DNA from: G963675935 sp963675935
Lineage (GTDB): Bacteria > Planctomycetota > Planctomycetia > Pirellulales > Thermoguttaceae
DNA: 64,000 nt
Direction of reading: 5' to 3'
Assembly (NCBI GenBank): GCA_963675935.2
Contig: OY780964.2
Location: 1,612,001 to 1,676,000 of the forward strand
The notes beneath the pieces are model-generated. The model was not told where the DNA came from and made no database searches. It saw nothing but the letters and a program-made list of their open reading frames with translations. Of this stretch, positions 1 through 10,269 are shown piece after piece. Each line of letters starts with the position of its first letter. The stretch's first letter is position 1. A program made the position numbers and the translations under genes.

Positions 1-347
1 AGATTCTTCTTCCGGTGTTCCTCAAGGTCGAAATTGAACGTCGCCTCGAAAATGGCGTGCAGCACCCGCTTGATGCGGTTGGCCGCCGACCGGGAATCGG
101 GTAGGCAGGCCATCACCTCCGACAGCTCCGAGATCGATGTGACCCGAACCTCGTTCCAGTCGAAAAACGTGTGGACCAAGGCCGCGAAGGCTTCTTCCGC
201 CGCGTCGTGGCGGGCGCCCTCCAAGCAACAGGCGAATAGCAGATGTTCGAGCACCGAGCGGCCCACGATCGGCGCGGCCGGCTTGTAGTACTTCTTCAGA
301 ACCTTGTGAATTTTAGCGAATTGCGCGGTGCGACTGACGGCGGTCAT
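1..347 (-). CDS. HhH-GPD / endonuclease III-like protein, partial
   Basis: The 3' part runs off the left edge, so only about 115 N-terminal residues are visible. The start ATG at 347 overlaps the rbfA stop as ATGA, which implies translational coupling. The visible protein is helical, with VLEHLLFACCLEGA near residue 25 and FDWNEVRVTSISEL further on. This matches my memory of planctomycete endonuclease III-related base-excision proteins, which often follow rbfA. The helix-hairpin-helix and catalytic Lys/Asp would lie outside the window, so the enzyme class is inferred from the N-terminal pattern and position. If correct, it would be a DNA glycosylase / AP lyase. Confidence 0.65.
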   Translation of the reverse strand, partial: MTAVSRTAQFAKIHKVLKKYYKPAAPIVGRSVLEHLLFACCLEGARHDAAEEAFAALVHTFFDWNEVRVTSISELSEVMACLPDSRSAANRIKRVLHAIFEATFNFDLEEHRKKN

Positions 348-805
348 GACAAAGGCTCGCTTGTATCTTGGTCGGCCGAGTCCGATCCGTCGGCGTCGGA
401 AGGCGACTGTTCAAAGGATTCCGCCTCGCTGCCCGGGGCGGCGGTTTCCTCGGGAAGCACTTGCTCCTTGGGAAGCACTTGCTGGAGAATTTGGGCCACG
501 GCGATCGACCGCTTGATCCCTTGATCCAGCACAAAAGTAAGTTTCGGCGTATAACGGATTTCAATGCGCTCGGCGATTTTCGCTTGCAAAAAACCAGCGG
601 CGCTCTGCAAACCGCGGAGCGTCAAATTCTGCCTGGTTTCATCTCCCATCACCGAGACGTGAACTTTCGCGTACCGCAAATCGGCCGACGCCTCGACGTA
701 CGTCACCGTGACGTCCCGAACTCGCGGGTCGCTGATTTCCGTCAAAATTGCCATGCTCACGACCTCGCGGATGGCTTCGGCGGCTCGTTCGGTGCGTCGG
801 GACAT
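344..805 (-). CDS. rbfA: Ribosome-binding factor A
   Basis: RbfA binds the free 30S subunit and assists late 16S rRNA maturation. The protein is 153 residues from the ATG at 805. It has the N-terminal MSRRTERAAEAIREVV helix, the core with DPRV and the segment YAKVHVSVMGD, and an acidic Ser/Asp/Glu-rich tail of about 35 residues beyond the usual domain. The frame is open upstream, but the extra residues derive from a palindromic repeat, so the ATG at 805 is preferred. It lies downstream of infB in the classical nusA-infB-rbfA order, separated by a repeat-filled 170-nt gap, and overlaps the next gene by 4 nt. Confidence 0.93.
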   Translation of the reverse strand: MSRRTERAAEAIREVVSMAILTEISDPRVRDVTVTYVEASADLRYAKVHVSVMGDETRQNLTLRGLQSAAGFLQAKIAERIEIRYTPKLTFVLDQGIKRSIAVAQILQQVLPKEQVLPEETAAPGSEAESFEQSPSDADGSDSADQDTSEPLS

Positions 806-841
806 GATTCTTAAAACATTCTCGCAATTTAACTTTAACTT

Positions 842-972
842 GTTCCCACGCTCCGCGTGGGAACACACCCGCTCCGACGCTCCGCGTCGATGAACTGCGA
901 GTGAATGATTTTTACCGCTACTCTAGGACGCGGAGCGCCCCAACAGTGCGTTCCCACGCGGAGCGTGGGAAC
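842..972. repeat. Nested palindromic repeat between infB and rbfA
   Basis: A 23-nt palindrome, GTTCCCACGCTCCGCGTGGG plus AAC, at 842-864 is mirrored at 950-972. The stretch between also contains GACGCTCCGCGTC and GACGCGGAGCG arms, so the whole segment can fold as one long hairpin. A related short copy lies at 56208-56231. The location between cotranscribed genes could affect mRNA processing; that is inference. Confidence 0.8.
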
Positions 973-978
973 GAGTTA

Positions 979-3825
979 TTAAAATGTTCTCGCAATCTCC
1001 TCGATCTTGTACGCTTCCAGCAAGTCACCCTGTTTGATGTCGTTGAAACCGGCCAGTTTGATGCCGCATTCGAGGCCCTCGCGGATCTCGCGGGCGTCGT
1101 CCTTCTCACGCTTCAACGATTCGAGAGCGTAGTCGCCGATCACGCGGCTCTCGCGGATCAGCCGCACGCGGGCGTCGCGCTGGATGACCCCGGACAACAC
1201 GCGGCAACCGGCCACCGAGCCAATTCGGCTGACGTGGAAAACCTGCTGCACCAAGGCGCGGCCCAAATCCTTCTCCTGCTTCTCCGGCTTCAACATGCCT
1301 TCCAACGCGGCCTTCAATTCGTCGGCCACCTGGTAGATGATGTCGTAGCGGCGAATCTGTACGCCGAGTTTGTCGGCCAGCGCCCGGGCGCCTTCGTCGG
1401 GCACGACCGCGAAACCGATGACGATGGCGTCGGAGGCGTGGGCCAGATGGACGTCGGCCTCGCTCACCCCACCCACCGTGGCCTGCAAAATCTTGATCTG
1501 CACCTCGGGGTGCTGGAACTTCGAGAGCTCCTTGCGGATGGCCTCGATCGAACCTCGCACGTCGGCCCGAAGGATGATATTGAGTGTCTGTACCTTGCTC
1601 TCCTGCCCGAGACGCTCGTACAGGGTTTCCAAAGTGACGTGCGGCTGGAAATTGCCCAACTCGCGTTGCCGGGCCTCGACCGCTCGCTGCTCGGCCAGTT
1701 GCCGGGCCTGGCTGATGTCGTCGAGTACATAGAACCGGTCGCCGGCGCCGGGGGCGCAGCTCAGGCCCGTTACGTTGACCGGCGTGGAAGGGCCTGCCTC
1801 TTTATACTTTTTCGGAAGATCAAGAGTGTCGTACATCGCCTTGACCCGCCCGTAGGCCGCGCCGCAGACGACCACGTCGCCCACGCGCAGCGTACCCGAG
1901 CGAACCAACAGCTTGGCCATCACGCCTCGGCCCTCGTGCAGCGAGGCCTCGAGGCAAGTGCCGCGGGCGGGCCGATCGGGATCGGCCTTGTATTCGTGCA
2001 ACTCGGCCACGGTCAACAATGTTTCGAGCAGCTTGTCGATGCCCTCGCCGGTCGTGGCGCTGGTCTTGACCACTTCGGTTTCGCCGCCCCACTCGCTAGG
2101 CAGCAATTCGTTAGCCGCCAACTGTTCGTAGACTCGCTGCGCGTTGGCGCCCGGCAAGTCGATCTTGTTCAATGCGACGACGATGGGCACGTCGGCGGCC
2201 TTGGCGTGGCTGATGGCCTCTTCGGTCTGCGGCATGATGCCGTCGTCGGCCGCGACGACCAGGACGGCGATGTCGGTGACGTTGGCGCCGCGCGCCCGCA
2301 TTTCGGTGAAGGCTTCATGACCCGGCGTATCGACGAAAGCGACTGCCCGGCCGTTCCGCTCGACGCGATAGGCGCGGATGCACTGGGTAATGCCGCCCTT
2401 TTCGTGCGCGGCGACGTCGATGCCGAGGATGCGATCCAACAGCGACGTTTTGCCGTGGTCCACGTGGCCGAGGAACGTGACGATCGGCGCCCGCGGCAGG
2501 AGCTTCGCCGGATCGTCGGCGCTTTCGAGCGATTGGATGACCTGCTGTTCGAGAGTTTCCTCGCGGTGGAAATCGACCTGTACGCCCAATTCGGCGGCCA
2601 GCAATTCGGCCATGTCGGGATCGAGCGTGGCGGCGATGCTGCTCATCGTTCCCATCTCCAGGAGTTTGGCCAAAATTTCGCGGGCGGGAACGCCGAGAGC
2701 CTCGGAAAAACTCCGCACCGTGCAAGGCAGCGTGACGGAGACGTTCTCGCGGCGCGGCGCGGCCGTGTTCGTTCCAGTCCGGCGGATGTGGGTGCGCCGG
2801 CGCGGCGTCGAGACCGTGGTCTCCTCCTCGCCTTCTTCCGGCTTGTGGTGTCGAACGGTGGCCGTCTTTTTGCGTTTCAACTGCCTCTGCTCGCGCCCGC
2901 CGAGCGTGACGGCGCCCTCCTCCTCGACAGCCACGGGCGGCAACACGCCCCGAGCGCCGCGGCGCGGACGCTCCCGGCCGGGAAGAGTCAACGGCTCCTC
3001 GCCGGGCAACTGCAAAGCCTTTCCCGCTGGAACGCCCTTGCGCGCCGAGGTCTTGGCGACTTCGGCCGCGATTCGCTTTTGTTCGTGCTTGCGGAGGTGT
3101 TCGGAGAGCGGCTTGGTGCCCGCCCGGCCGGCGCGGATGGCGTCGGGCGGGAGCTTGATGTCGGGCTTTTGCGGGGTAGGCTCGGACGACTTCCGACGAA
3201 GGGGCGCTCGCCCCGCGTTGGGCAACGGCGCCAGTTTGATCGCCGGCCCACGGTCTTCCTTGGCCTTGTCCCGATCCTTTTCCTTGGCTTTTGCCCTTTC
3301 CCGCTCTTTCTCTCGCTCCTTTTCTCTTGCCTTCTCCAACGCGATCGCGTGCGCTTTTGCCCGCTCTCTCTCGCGCTCCATCTCCGTCAGGATCGGTTTC
3401 GACGGGGTCACTGTCACAGGCGGAGGCGGCGGCACACGCAGAGTCGGCGTCACAAGCGGCGGCGGCGGTAGTGGCGGCGACGGAGCAGCCTCCTCCGGCT
3501 CCGGCTGCTTCTTGCGAGAAAGGGGCGGCTTTTCAGGCTTGGCGGGCGGCAACACGGGAATCTTGCCCGTCGCTACGCCGCCTGGCGCCATGTAGTCTTC
3601 GCGGCGGAAGACGCCCGGAGCGCCAACATCAGAACCACCCAAGGCGCCGCCATGCGGGGCGGCCTTGCCGATGTTCATGTAGGCGGAGACCGTCGCCATT
3701 TCCGCGTCGGTCAAGCTGGCCAGCGCAGAGCCCTTCCCCGTGACGCCTGCCTTGGTGCAGATGTCGACCAGCACTTTGCTGTCGAGTTTCAGTTCTTTCG
3801 CTAGCGCGTAAATGCGGATGGGCAA
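979..3825 (-). CDS. infB: Translation initiation factor IF-2
   Basis: IF-2 is the GTPase that places initiator fMet-tRNA on the ribosome. The protein has an N-terminal IF2_N module (PIRIYALAKELKLDSK), a long Pro/charged linker with Lys/Glu/Arg repeats, and a second IF2_N-like module (VRSFSEALGVPAREIL). The G domain near residue 450 shows GHVDHGKT (G1), VDTPGHE (G3), NKID (G4) and SATTGEG (G5). Domains II-IV end at EEIARTF. I see no ATG at the conserved N-terminus. A TTG at 3825, preceded by GGGAG about 8 nt upstream, gives the family-like N-terminus; a TTG at 3855 is the alternative. It starts 66 nt after nusA and is surely cotranscribed with it. Confidence 0.95.
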   Translation of the reverse strand: MPIRIYALAKELKLDSKVLVDICTKAGVTGKGSALASLTDAEMATVSAYMNIGKAAPHGGALGGSDVGAPGVFRREDYMAPGGVATGKIPVLPPAKPEKPPLSRKKQPEPEEAAPSPPLPPPPLVTPTLRVPPPPPVTVTPSKPILTEMERERERAKAHAIALEKAREKEREKERERAKAKEKDRDKAKEDRGPAIKLAPLPNAGRAPLRRKSSEPTPQKPDIKLPPDAIRAGRAGTKPLSEHLRKHEQKRIAAEVAKTSARKGVPAGKALQLPGEEPLTLPGRERPRRGARGVLPPVAVEEEGAVTLGGREQRQLKRKKTATVRHHKPEEGEEETTVSTPRRRTHIRRTGTNTAAPRRENVSVTLPCTVRSFSEALGVPAREILAKLLEMGTMSSIAATLDPDMAELLAAELGVQVDFHREETLEQQVIQSLESADDPAKLLPRAPIVTFLGHVDHGKTSLLDRILGIDVAAHEKGGITQCIRAYRVERNGRAVAFVDTPGHEAFTEMRARGANVTDIAVLVVAADDGIMPQTEEAISHAKAADVPIVVALNKIDLPGANAQRVYEQLAANELLPSEWGGETEVVKTSATTGEGIDKLLETLLTVAELHEYKADPDRPARGTCLEASLHEGRGVMAKLLVRSGTLRVGDVVVCGAAYGRVKAMYDTLDLPKKYKEAGPSTPVNVTGLSCAPGAGDRFYVLDDISQARQLAEQRAVEARQRELGNFQPHVTLETLYERLGQESKVQTLNIILRADVRGSIEAIRKELSKFQHPEVQIKILQATVGGVSEADVHLAHASDAIVIGFAVVPDEGARALADKLGVQIRRYDIIYQVADELKAALEGMLKPEKQEKDLGRALVQQVFHVSRIGSVAGCRVLSGVIQRDARVRLIRESRVIGDYALESLKREKDDAREIREGLECGIKLAGFNDIKQGDLLEAYKIEEIARTF

Positions 3826-3890
3826 GGAGCCGCTCCCTTTGGTAAGTTGCTTCAAACAATCGTCGGTCGCGATATTGGGCGGTTTCTCCG

Positions 3891-5279
<1,389 letters not shown>

Positions 5280-5980
5280 TGATCTCGCTTTCACCGCTTG
5301 AGGCGACACCCTCCGCGCCCCGCTCGGCCCCGAAAATCCGGCCGAGACGCTACAAAATCTTACAACACCACAACTTAGTGGTTTCGACAATCAAGTAAGC
5401 ATACCGGCCGGCAAGTGGGGTGTCAAGCCGGGGCCGCCACGAACACGGGGCCGCCACGAACAAGGAGAACTGCATAGTGGATTTTGGCGAACGTGGAGGG
5501 CGTTTGGTTCGCAGTAACTTTGGGCGGACTTTCGCAAAACCCCCTCGGCCTGGTGGGCCGCTGTTTGGCCATGACGAAAGATCGCCTCCCGATGATACAA
5601 TTCGCCACGAAAAACACAAAACCAGCCACGGGAAGTGCAGACAAAGGAAAAGATGGGATGCAAATCGGCAAGGGGCCACTCGATGTGGTGGTTTAACCTC
5701 GTCTGATAAAACCGAGACCGAGGAGAGTACGGAGCGGCGACCACTAGATCGCCTCGGCGGCGGCTCGTGGAGGCAGGAGAACTGTAAAGTAGAACGTATT
5801 CATTCCGTTTGCCGAGCGAAAGTCAATGGAACAGAATAAATTCCGTTCCACGATCGATTGTGCAGTCCTCCCGCGAAACCGATTCGCGTCCATACTCACA
5901 AGTATGGAGTGCTGTTTTTAGGACCGCCGACCTACGACCGCGGTAGATGCCGGTCGAGCAAGTCGGCCGCCAGAGAGGCA
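5280..5980. other. Gene-free region upstream of nusA
   Basis: No convincing gene on either strand. It should hold the nusA promoter (minus), but I see no clear box pair. It contains a tandem duplication of GGGGCCGCCACGAACA at about 5433-5463 and a repeat of the AATTCATTCCGTT type at 5797-5850. A stem CCATACT/AAGTATGG at 5890-5910 is followed by a T-rich run and could act as a plus-strand terminator, which is weak. Confidence 0.5.
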
Positions 5981-6982
5981 TCACTTCTGCTTTCCGGCTT
6001 TCGCGGCAGCATCCTCTCGCATTGCCTTATCGGCAGCCTCGCGTTCTTCGGCGGCGGTATGCGGACGTTCTCCGGTCGGCATGGGTATCTTCTTCAGTCT
6101 TGCATCCAACTGTTTTGAGGCGGAAAAATCGGTGCCGAGAAGTTCCCAACTTTTTTGGAACGATGTATCGAAAAGCCCGATTTTTTGCAGTTCCTTGATC
6201 TTCTGATCCTTGGTCCCGCTGCCGCGCAGAACGCGCACCGCGTCGGGAAGTTGCCACGGCACATTGCGTACCCCGACGTGGAGATTCCCCCCATGACTGA
6301 AGAAAAAGACGCATTCTCCCTCTTTGAACGGCTTTTCCATCCGCTTTCTGGCGACTTCAAGAGCAGACAACACTTGCTCGGCATTGGGAGGATAATAGAC
6401 ACTTCCGCACATATCTCCGATGTCCATCTCGATGTCTTTGTCGCTATGCCATGTTGAGACGATAATGATTCCCGTCGTGTCCTTGTGGAACTTCACTTCC
6501 TTGACGAATGGGAGACTTCGGTAGTATTCCGCGATCAACTCCCGAGCCTTGTCGCGATCATTGTGCCTTAGCAACCACCGCACCATCTTTCCATCCAGAC
6601 TATCGCCACGACCTTTGACGATTTCCAAATCCTCGAACGTGCTGTTTTTCGTCAACCCCGCCGGCATTTCGGGCTTCTTGTCCTCGTAATCCATGGGCGG
6701 CCAAGTAGCGGCCGTGGCGACTTTCGCGTCGTTCACGTAGATGTCGCATCCACGCCGGGAGACCGTGTAGGGAGCGTCCAGGTAAACACCGTCCTTGAAG
6801 GCAAATCCCGTGGAGATAGGCTTGCCGGCCATTGCGCCGAAAACCTCCTCGGCCGGACATTCGTAGGGATTGTCCGACGATTTCGACTGACAACCGAATG
6901 CTAATATGGCGATCAGTACGGCAGTTGCCCCCGCCCTTGAAAACAATGCACTAAGGGGTGAGCTGAATCGTGAATGGCTCAT
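5981..6982 (-). CDS. Hypothetical lipoprotein
   Basis: The 333-residue protein starts at the ATG at 6982. It has a signal sequence ending in a lipobox, LAFGC, with the modified cysteine at about residue 31 followed by QSKSSDN, so it should be lipid-anchored. The rest is soluble and mixed alpha/beta, with several cysteines (NPYECPAEEVFG, RRGCDIYV) and a Lys/Ala-rich C-terminus. I recognise no family. It is divergent from the Uma2 gene and stands alone. The function is unknown. Confidence 0.7.
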   Translation of the reverse strand: MSHSRFSSPLSALFSRAGATAVLIAILAFGCQSKSSDNPYECPAEEVFGAMAGKPISTGFAFKDGVYLDAPYTVSRRGCDIYVNDAKVATAATWPPMDYEDKKPEMPAGLTKNSTFEDLEIVKGRGDSLDGKMVRWLLRHNDRDKARELIAEYYRSLPFVKEVKFHKDTTGIIIVSTWHSDKDIEMDIGDMCGSVYYPPNAEQVLSALEVARKRMEKPFKEGECVFFFSHGGNLHVGVRNVPWQLPDAVRVLRGSGTKDQKIKELQKIGLFDTSFQKSWELLGTDFSASKQLDARLKKIPMPTGERPHTAAEEREAADKAMREDAAAKAGKQK

Positions 6983-7141
6983 TTGTTGCAATGGTGAAAG
7001 ACCGGGGTTACAAAACACGAAATTGCCGCTACGGAGGCACCTGAAGCGTACTGCCCACACCGCTACCCGTCAATCAGGCTCCCGCTTGCCACCAGCCAGC
7101 GAATGCGGGTATATGCGCGACTTGTCGTGTCATGTCGGGGG

Positions 7142-7171
7142 TTGTCGCATGTCGTTTATGTGGGGTACAAT
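7142..7171 (+). promoter_or_regulatory. Sigma-70-type promoter for the Uma2 gene
   Basis: TTGTCG, an 18-nt spacer and TACAAT lie about 60 nt upstream of the Uma2 start at 7233, in the right orientation. Confidence 0.5.
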
Positions 7172-7232
7172 GGACCAGAGGATGAAAGAGAGCGGAAGAG
7201 GCAATTCGGCCCGAACGCCGAGGAGCGAGTCG

Positions 7233-7886
7233 ATGAGTCAGGCGAGCGAAATAGATTCGGTCCGATGGACGGCCGTCGATCTGGTCGAACGGTTCGGAGC
7301 GATTCCGCTCGACCGCGTCCTCCACGATCCCCCGCCAGGCACGGCCACCGAACAAGAAGCCATCGATCTCAATGAACACGAAAACCGGCTGTGCGAACTG
7401 GTCGACGGCACACTCGTGGAGAAAACCGTGGGTTTCTACGAATCCTACCTGGGGGTTTTTTTGGCGGAGTTTCTCGGTTCCTTTGCGAGGAAGAATCGCC
7501 TCGGCATTGTCCTTGGTGCCGATGCGATGATGCGATTGGCCCCCGGATTGGTGCGGATACCCGACGTGTCGTTTATTTCCTGGGATCGTCTGCCGGATCG
7601 CAAGCCGCCCCGCGTCGCCATCGCCGACTTGGCCCCGGACTTGGCGGTGGAAATCATCAGCCGCCATAACACCCGGAAGGAAATGGACCGGAAGCTGCGA
7701 GATTACTTCACGGCTGGCGTGCGGTTGGTTTGGTACGTGTATCACGAGCCGCGGCGCGAGGTGCGCGTTTACGTTCGCCCGGACGAGTTTTCGACGGTTC
7801 GAGAAGATGAAACGCTCGACGGCGGCGCGGTGTTGCCGGGCTTTCGGCTGCCGCTTGCCGATCTTTTCGCCGAGCCGACGCCGTAA
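7233..7886 (+). CDS. Uma2 family (DUF820) endonuclease-like protein
   Basis: Uma2 proteins adopt a PD-(D/E)XK nuclease fold and are multiplied in cyanobacteria and planctomycetes; their substrates are largely unknown. The ATG at 7233 has AGGAG 7 nt upstream, giving 217 residues. The family pattern is visible: ENRLCELVDGTLVEKTVG, then VRIPDVSFISWDRLP, then the nuclease core LAVEIISRHNTRKEMDRKL with acidic residues and lysines, and FTAGVRLVWYVY. The C-terminus LPGFRLPLADLF is typical. It lies 32 nt upstream of tgt on the same strand, but nothing ties the two functions together. Confidence 0.85.
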   Translation: MSQASEIDSVRWTAVDLVERFGAIPLDRVLHDPPPGTATEQEAIDLNEHENRLCELVDGTLVEKTVGFYESYLGVFLAEFLGSFARKNRLGIVLGADAMMRLAPGLVRIPDVSFISWDRLPDRKPPRVAIADLAPDLAVEIISRHNTRKEMDRKLRDYFTAGVRLVWYVYHEPRREVRVYVRPDEFSTVREDETLDGGAVLPGFRLPLADLFAEPTP

Positions 7887-7918
7887 ACGCCCCAACAACC
7901 CTCCGTGGCGATTTTTCC

Positions 7919-9025
7919 ATGTTTGATTTCCAACTTCTCCACCTCGACGCCCACTCGTCCGCACGCCGCTCTGTTTTCTCCACGCCGCACGGCGCGGTGC
8001 AGATGCCGGCCTTCATGCCGGTTGGAACCCAGGCGACCGTCAAAGGGCTGGAAATCGACCAACTCCGCGCCACCGGCGCGGAAATGATTCTGAGCAACAC
8101 CTACCACCTCGCCTTGCGGCCCGGCGAGGAAACCGTCGCCGCGCTCGGCGGCCTGCACCAATTCATGGGCTGGACCGGCCCGATCTTGACCGATAGCGGC
8201 GGTTTCCAGGTGTTCAGCCTCGCCCATCTCATCAAAATCACCGAGGAAGAAGCGGTTTTTCGATCGCACATCGACGGCCATCTCGTGGCCCTGTCGCCCG
8301 AGCGGGCCGTGGCCATCCAAGAGCGGCTCGGCAGCGACGTGGCCATGGCGCTCGATCACGTCGTCGGCTTGCCCAACACGCGCGAGGTCGTCGCCGACGC
8401 GATGGAGCGAAGCGTCCGCTGGGCACGTCGTTGCCGCGACGCCGCCCGGCGAGCGGACCAAGCAAAATTCGCCATCGTTCAAGGCGGATTGGACACCGAC
8501 CTGCGCGTCGCCTGCGCCCGGCAGTTGCGCGAAATGGATTTTCCGGGCTACGCCGTCGGGGGCTTAAGCGTCGGCGAGCCGCCGGCCGAGATGTATCGCA
8601 TGTTGGATGTTACCGTGCCCGAACTGCCCTCGGATCGCCCTCGCTACCTGATGGGCGTGGGCCGGCCGGAGGATTTGTTGGAAGGCATCGCCCGGGGCAT
8701 CGACCTGTTCGACTGCGTGATGCCGACGCGAAACGGGCGGAACGCGATGGCGTTCACCGACCGGGGACCGATCCGGCTTCGGAACGTGAAGTTCGAGCGC
8801 GACGAGCGACCGTTGGAGGAGGGCTGTCCGTGTGCGGCGTGCCGTCGCAGCCGGGGATACATCCGCCATCTGTTCATGGCCCACGAAATGCTCGGGCCTA
8901 CGTTGCTTTCGATCCACAATTTGACGTATTACCAGCGTCTTCTGGCCGGGGCGCGTGCGGCCATCGAGGCCGATCGGTTCGAGGAATATCGGCAGGAGAA
9001 GTTTCGCGGGTGGGCGGCGGAATAG
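7919..9025 (+). CDS. tgt: Queuine tRNA-ribosyltransferase
   Basis: Tgt exchanges guanine 34 of GUN-anticodon tRNAs for the queuosine precursor preQ1. The 368-residue length is normal. LTDSGGFQVFS carries the substrate-binding Asp92, and FDCVMPTRNGRN carries the nucleophile Asp265. The zinc site is Cys303, Cys305 and Cys308 (CPCAAC) with His333 (SIHNL). The catalytic and metal residues appear intact. The start ATG at 7919 gives the expected N-terminus. No other queuosine genes are nearby. Confidence 0.95.
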   Translation: MFDFQLLHLDAHSSARRSVFSTPHGAVQMPAFMPVGTQATVKGLEIDQLRATGAEMILSNTYHLALRPGEETVAALGGLHQFMGWTGPILTDSGGFQVFSLAHLIKITEEEAVFRSHIDGHLVALSPERAVAIQERLGSDVAMALDHVVGLPNTREVVADAMERSVRWARRCRDAARRADQAKFAIVQGGLDTDLRVACARQLREMDFPGYAVGGLSVGEPPAEMYRMLDVTVPELPSDRPRYLMGVGRPEDLLEGIARGIDLFDCVMPTRNGRNAMAFTDRGPIRLRNVKFERDERPLEEGCPCAACRRSRGYIRHLFMAHEMLGPTLLSIHNLTYYQRLLAGARAAIEADRFEEYRQEKFRGWAAE

Positions 9026-9074
9026 TCGCGGGGAGAGCCATCATTGGGTCCGCTGTTTTCTCAAGGACATTGCC

Positions 9075-10004
9075 ATGAAAAAACGCCGGTTGTTTTGGAT
9101 TCTCGGCATCGGCGCGGTTGCAGTCGTTCTGGCGTTGGCTTATTCCTATCTGTATCTCGCGAAACCCGTCGGCGACGGACCGGCAGGCCCCGCCGTGCCG
9201 CGCGACATGTTCGCCAAACCGTGGACGACGCGCAAGGTTTTGCTCTTGGGGCTTGGCGACAGCGTCACGGCCGGCTACGGCGTTCGGCCGCCGCTGTCGT
9301 ATTTTCATCGTTTGCGGGAAAATCCGCCCGATGATTTCGACGACGTGCAAGGCTTGTGTTTGTCGGCCGTGCTGCCGAACCTCGCGGCGAAGAACATGGC
9401 CGTTTCCGACACTTCCTCGCTCATGCATCTCGACCGCATCCGCGACGAACTCAAGACGCAAGCGACCGACGTGTTCGGCGTGGTCGTGATGACCTCGGGC
9501 GGGAACGATCTGATCCACTATTTCGGCCGCACGCCGCCCTGCGAGGGCGCGATGTACGGCGCCAGCGTCGAACAAGCCGGGCCGTGGATCAAGAATTTCG
9601 AGCAGCGATTGCACCAGATGATCGAACTTTTGGAAGCGAAATTCCCCGGCGGCTGCATGATCTTTCTGGCCGACATTTACGACCCGAGCGACGGCGTGGG
9701 CGATGCCCCCAGCATTCTGTTGCCCGACTGGCCCGACTGCATGGCTATTCATCGGGCGTACAACGAGGCGATTCACCGCTGCGGCGAGCAATATCCGTCG
9801 GTCCACATTGTGCCGATGCACGCCGCGTTTCTCGGCCACGGCATCCATTGCACGCAGCCGTGGCGCGAACATTACCGCGCCGACGATCCGCATTACTGGT
9901 ATGCCGACAATCTCGCCGATCCGAACGTCCGCGGCTACGACGCCATCCGCCGGGTGTTTTTGATCGAAATGGCCAAACAGGCCGAGCGTTTTGATTCGCT
10001 ATAA
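9075..10004 (+). CDS. Membrane-anchored SGNH/GDSL hydrolase
   Basis: The 309-residue protein begins MKKRRLFWILGIGAVAVV, a membrane anchor of about 20 residues, so the catalytic domain is probably periplasmic. Block I is LGLGDSVTAGYG with Ser near residue 63. Block III is SGGNDL, and YADNLADPNVRGYDAIRRVF near the end is where the catalytic Asp/His region would lie. These are marks of GDSL esterases/lipases; the substrate cannot be told. Its last two codons overlap the stop of the convergent small gene at 9999. Confidence 0.82.
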   Translation: MKKRRLFWILGIGAVAVVLALAYSYLYLAKPVGDGPAGPAVPRDMFAKPWTTRKVLLLGLGDSVTAGYGVRPPLSYFHRLRENPPDDFDDVQGLCLSAVLPNLAAKNMAVSDTSSLMHLDRIRDELKTQATDVFGVVVMTSGGNDLIHYFGRTPPCEGAMYGASVEQAGPWIKNFEQRLHQMIELLEAKFPGGCMIFLADIYDPSDGVGDAPSILLPDWPDCMAIHRAYNEAIHRCGEQYPSVHIVPMHAAFLGHGIHCTQPWREHYRADDPHYWYADNLADPNVRGYDAIRRVFLIEMAKQAERFDSL

Positions 10005-10169
10005 TTCCTGAATCTTCGCCAATTCCGCCTCGGCCGCGGCAAGTTGCTGTTCGAGCGACTTGAGTTCATGCGGATCGTCCATTTGCTTCCGCGCGCCGGC
10101 CAACTGTTGCTGGATCGCCTGAATCCGCTGCCGGAGGACGTGCGACTTCTTCTTGACTTTTTTGTCCAT
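9999..10169 (-). CDS. Small coiled-coil protein, 56 aa
   Basis: A short frame of 56 residues, MDKKVKKKSHVLRQRIQA onward, has a basic N-terminus followed by Gln/Leu/Glu/Ala heptads to EAELAKIQEL. It should form one amphipathic helix or coiled coil. I recall similar short uncharacterised proteins from other planctomycetes, but no function is known. It is convergent with the SGNH gene and overlaps its last 6 nt. The composition is clearly protein-like, which supports a real gene. Confidence 0.6.
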   Translation of the reverse strand: MDKKVKKKSHVLRQRIQAIQQQLAGARKQMDDPHELKSLEQQLAAAEAELAKIQEL

Positions 10170-10212
10170 GAAATTGTTCCGTTGTAGAAAACAAGCGTTC
10201 TTTAGATTTTAA

Positions 10213-10269
10213 CAGCAACCATTGCGAAGCCGCAAGCGGCTGAAAAAACATTGCGAAACCGCAAGCGGT
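10213..10269 (-). terminator. Tandem GCAAGCGG hairpins after cca
   Basis: Two small palindromes, AAACCGCTTGCGGTTT and AGCCGCTTGCGGCT on the minus strand, follow the cca stop. A run of six T lies between them. They could terminate cca transcription, but the same 10-mer hairpin is scattered elsewhere (for example inside addA and addB), so this may simply be a repeat. Confidence 0.4.

Noticed and set aside
3240..3390. Lys/Glu/Arg run in IF-2 as another repeat insert
   Set aside because: Charged low-complexity linkers are normal between IF-2 N-terminal modules, and no DNA repeat family matches.
901..3471. 856-codon open frame on the plus strand
   Set aside because: It is the antisense shadow of infB, whose IF-2 motifs are unambiguous. 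High GC leaves long open frames opposite genes.
5391..5980. Several short frames upstream of nusA
   Set aside because: They conflict with each other, have no ribosome sites or protein-like composition, and overlap repeat DNA.
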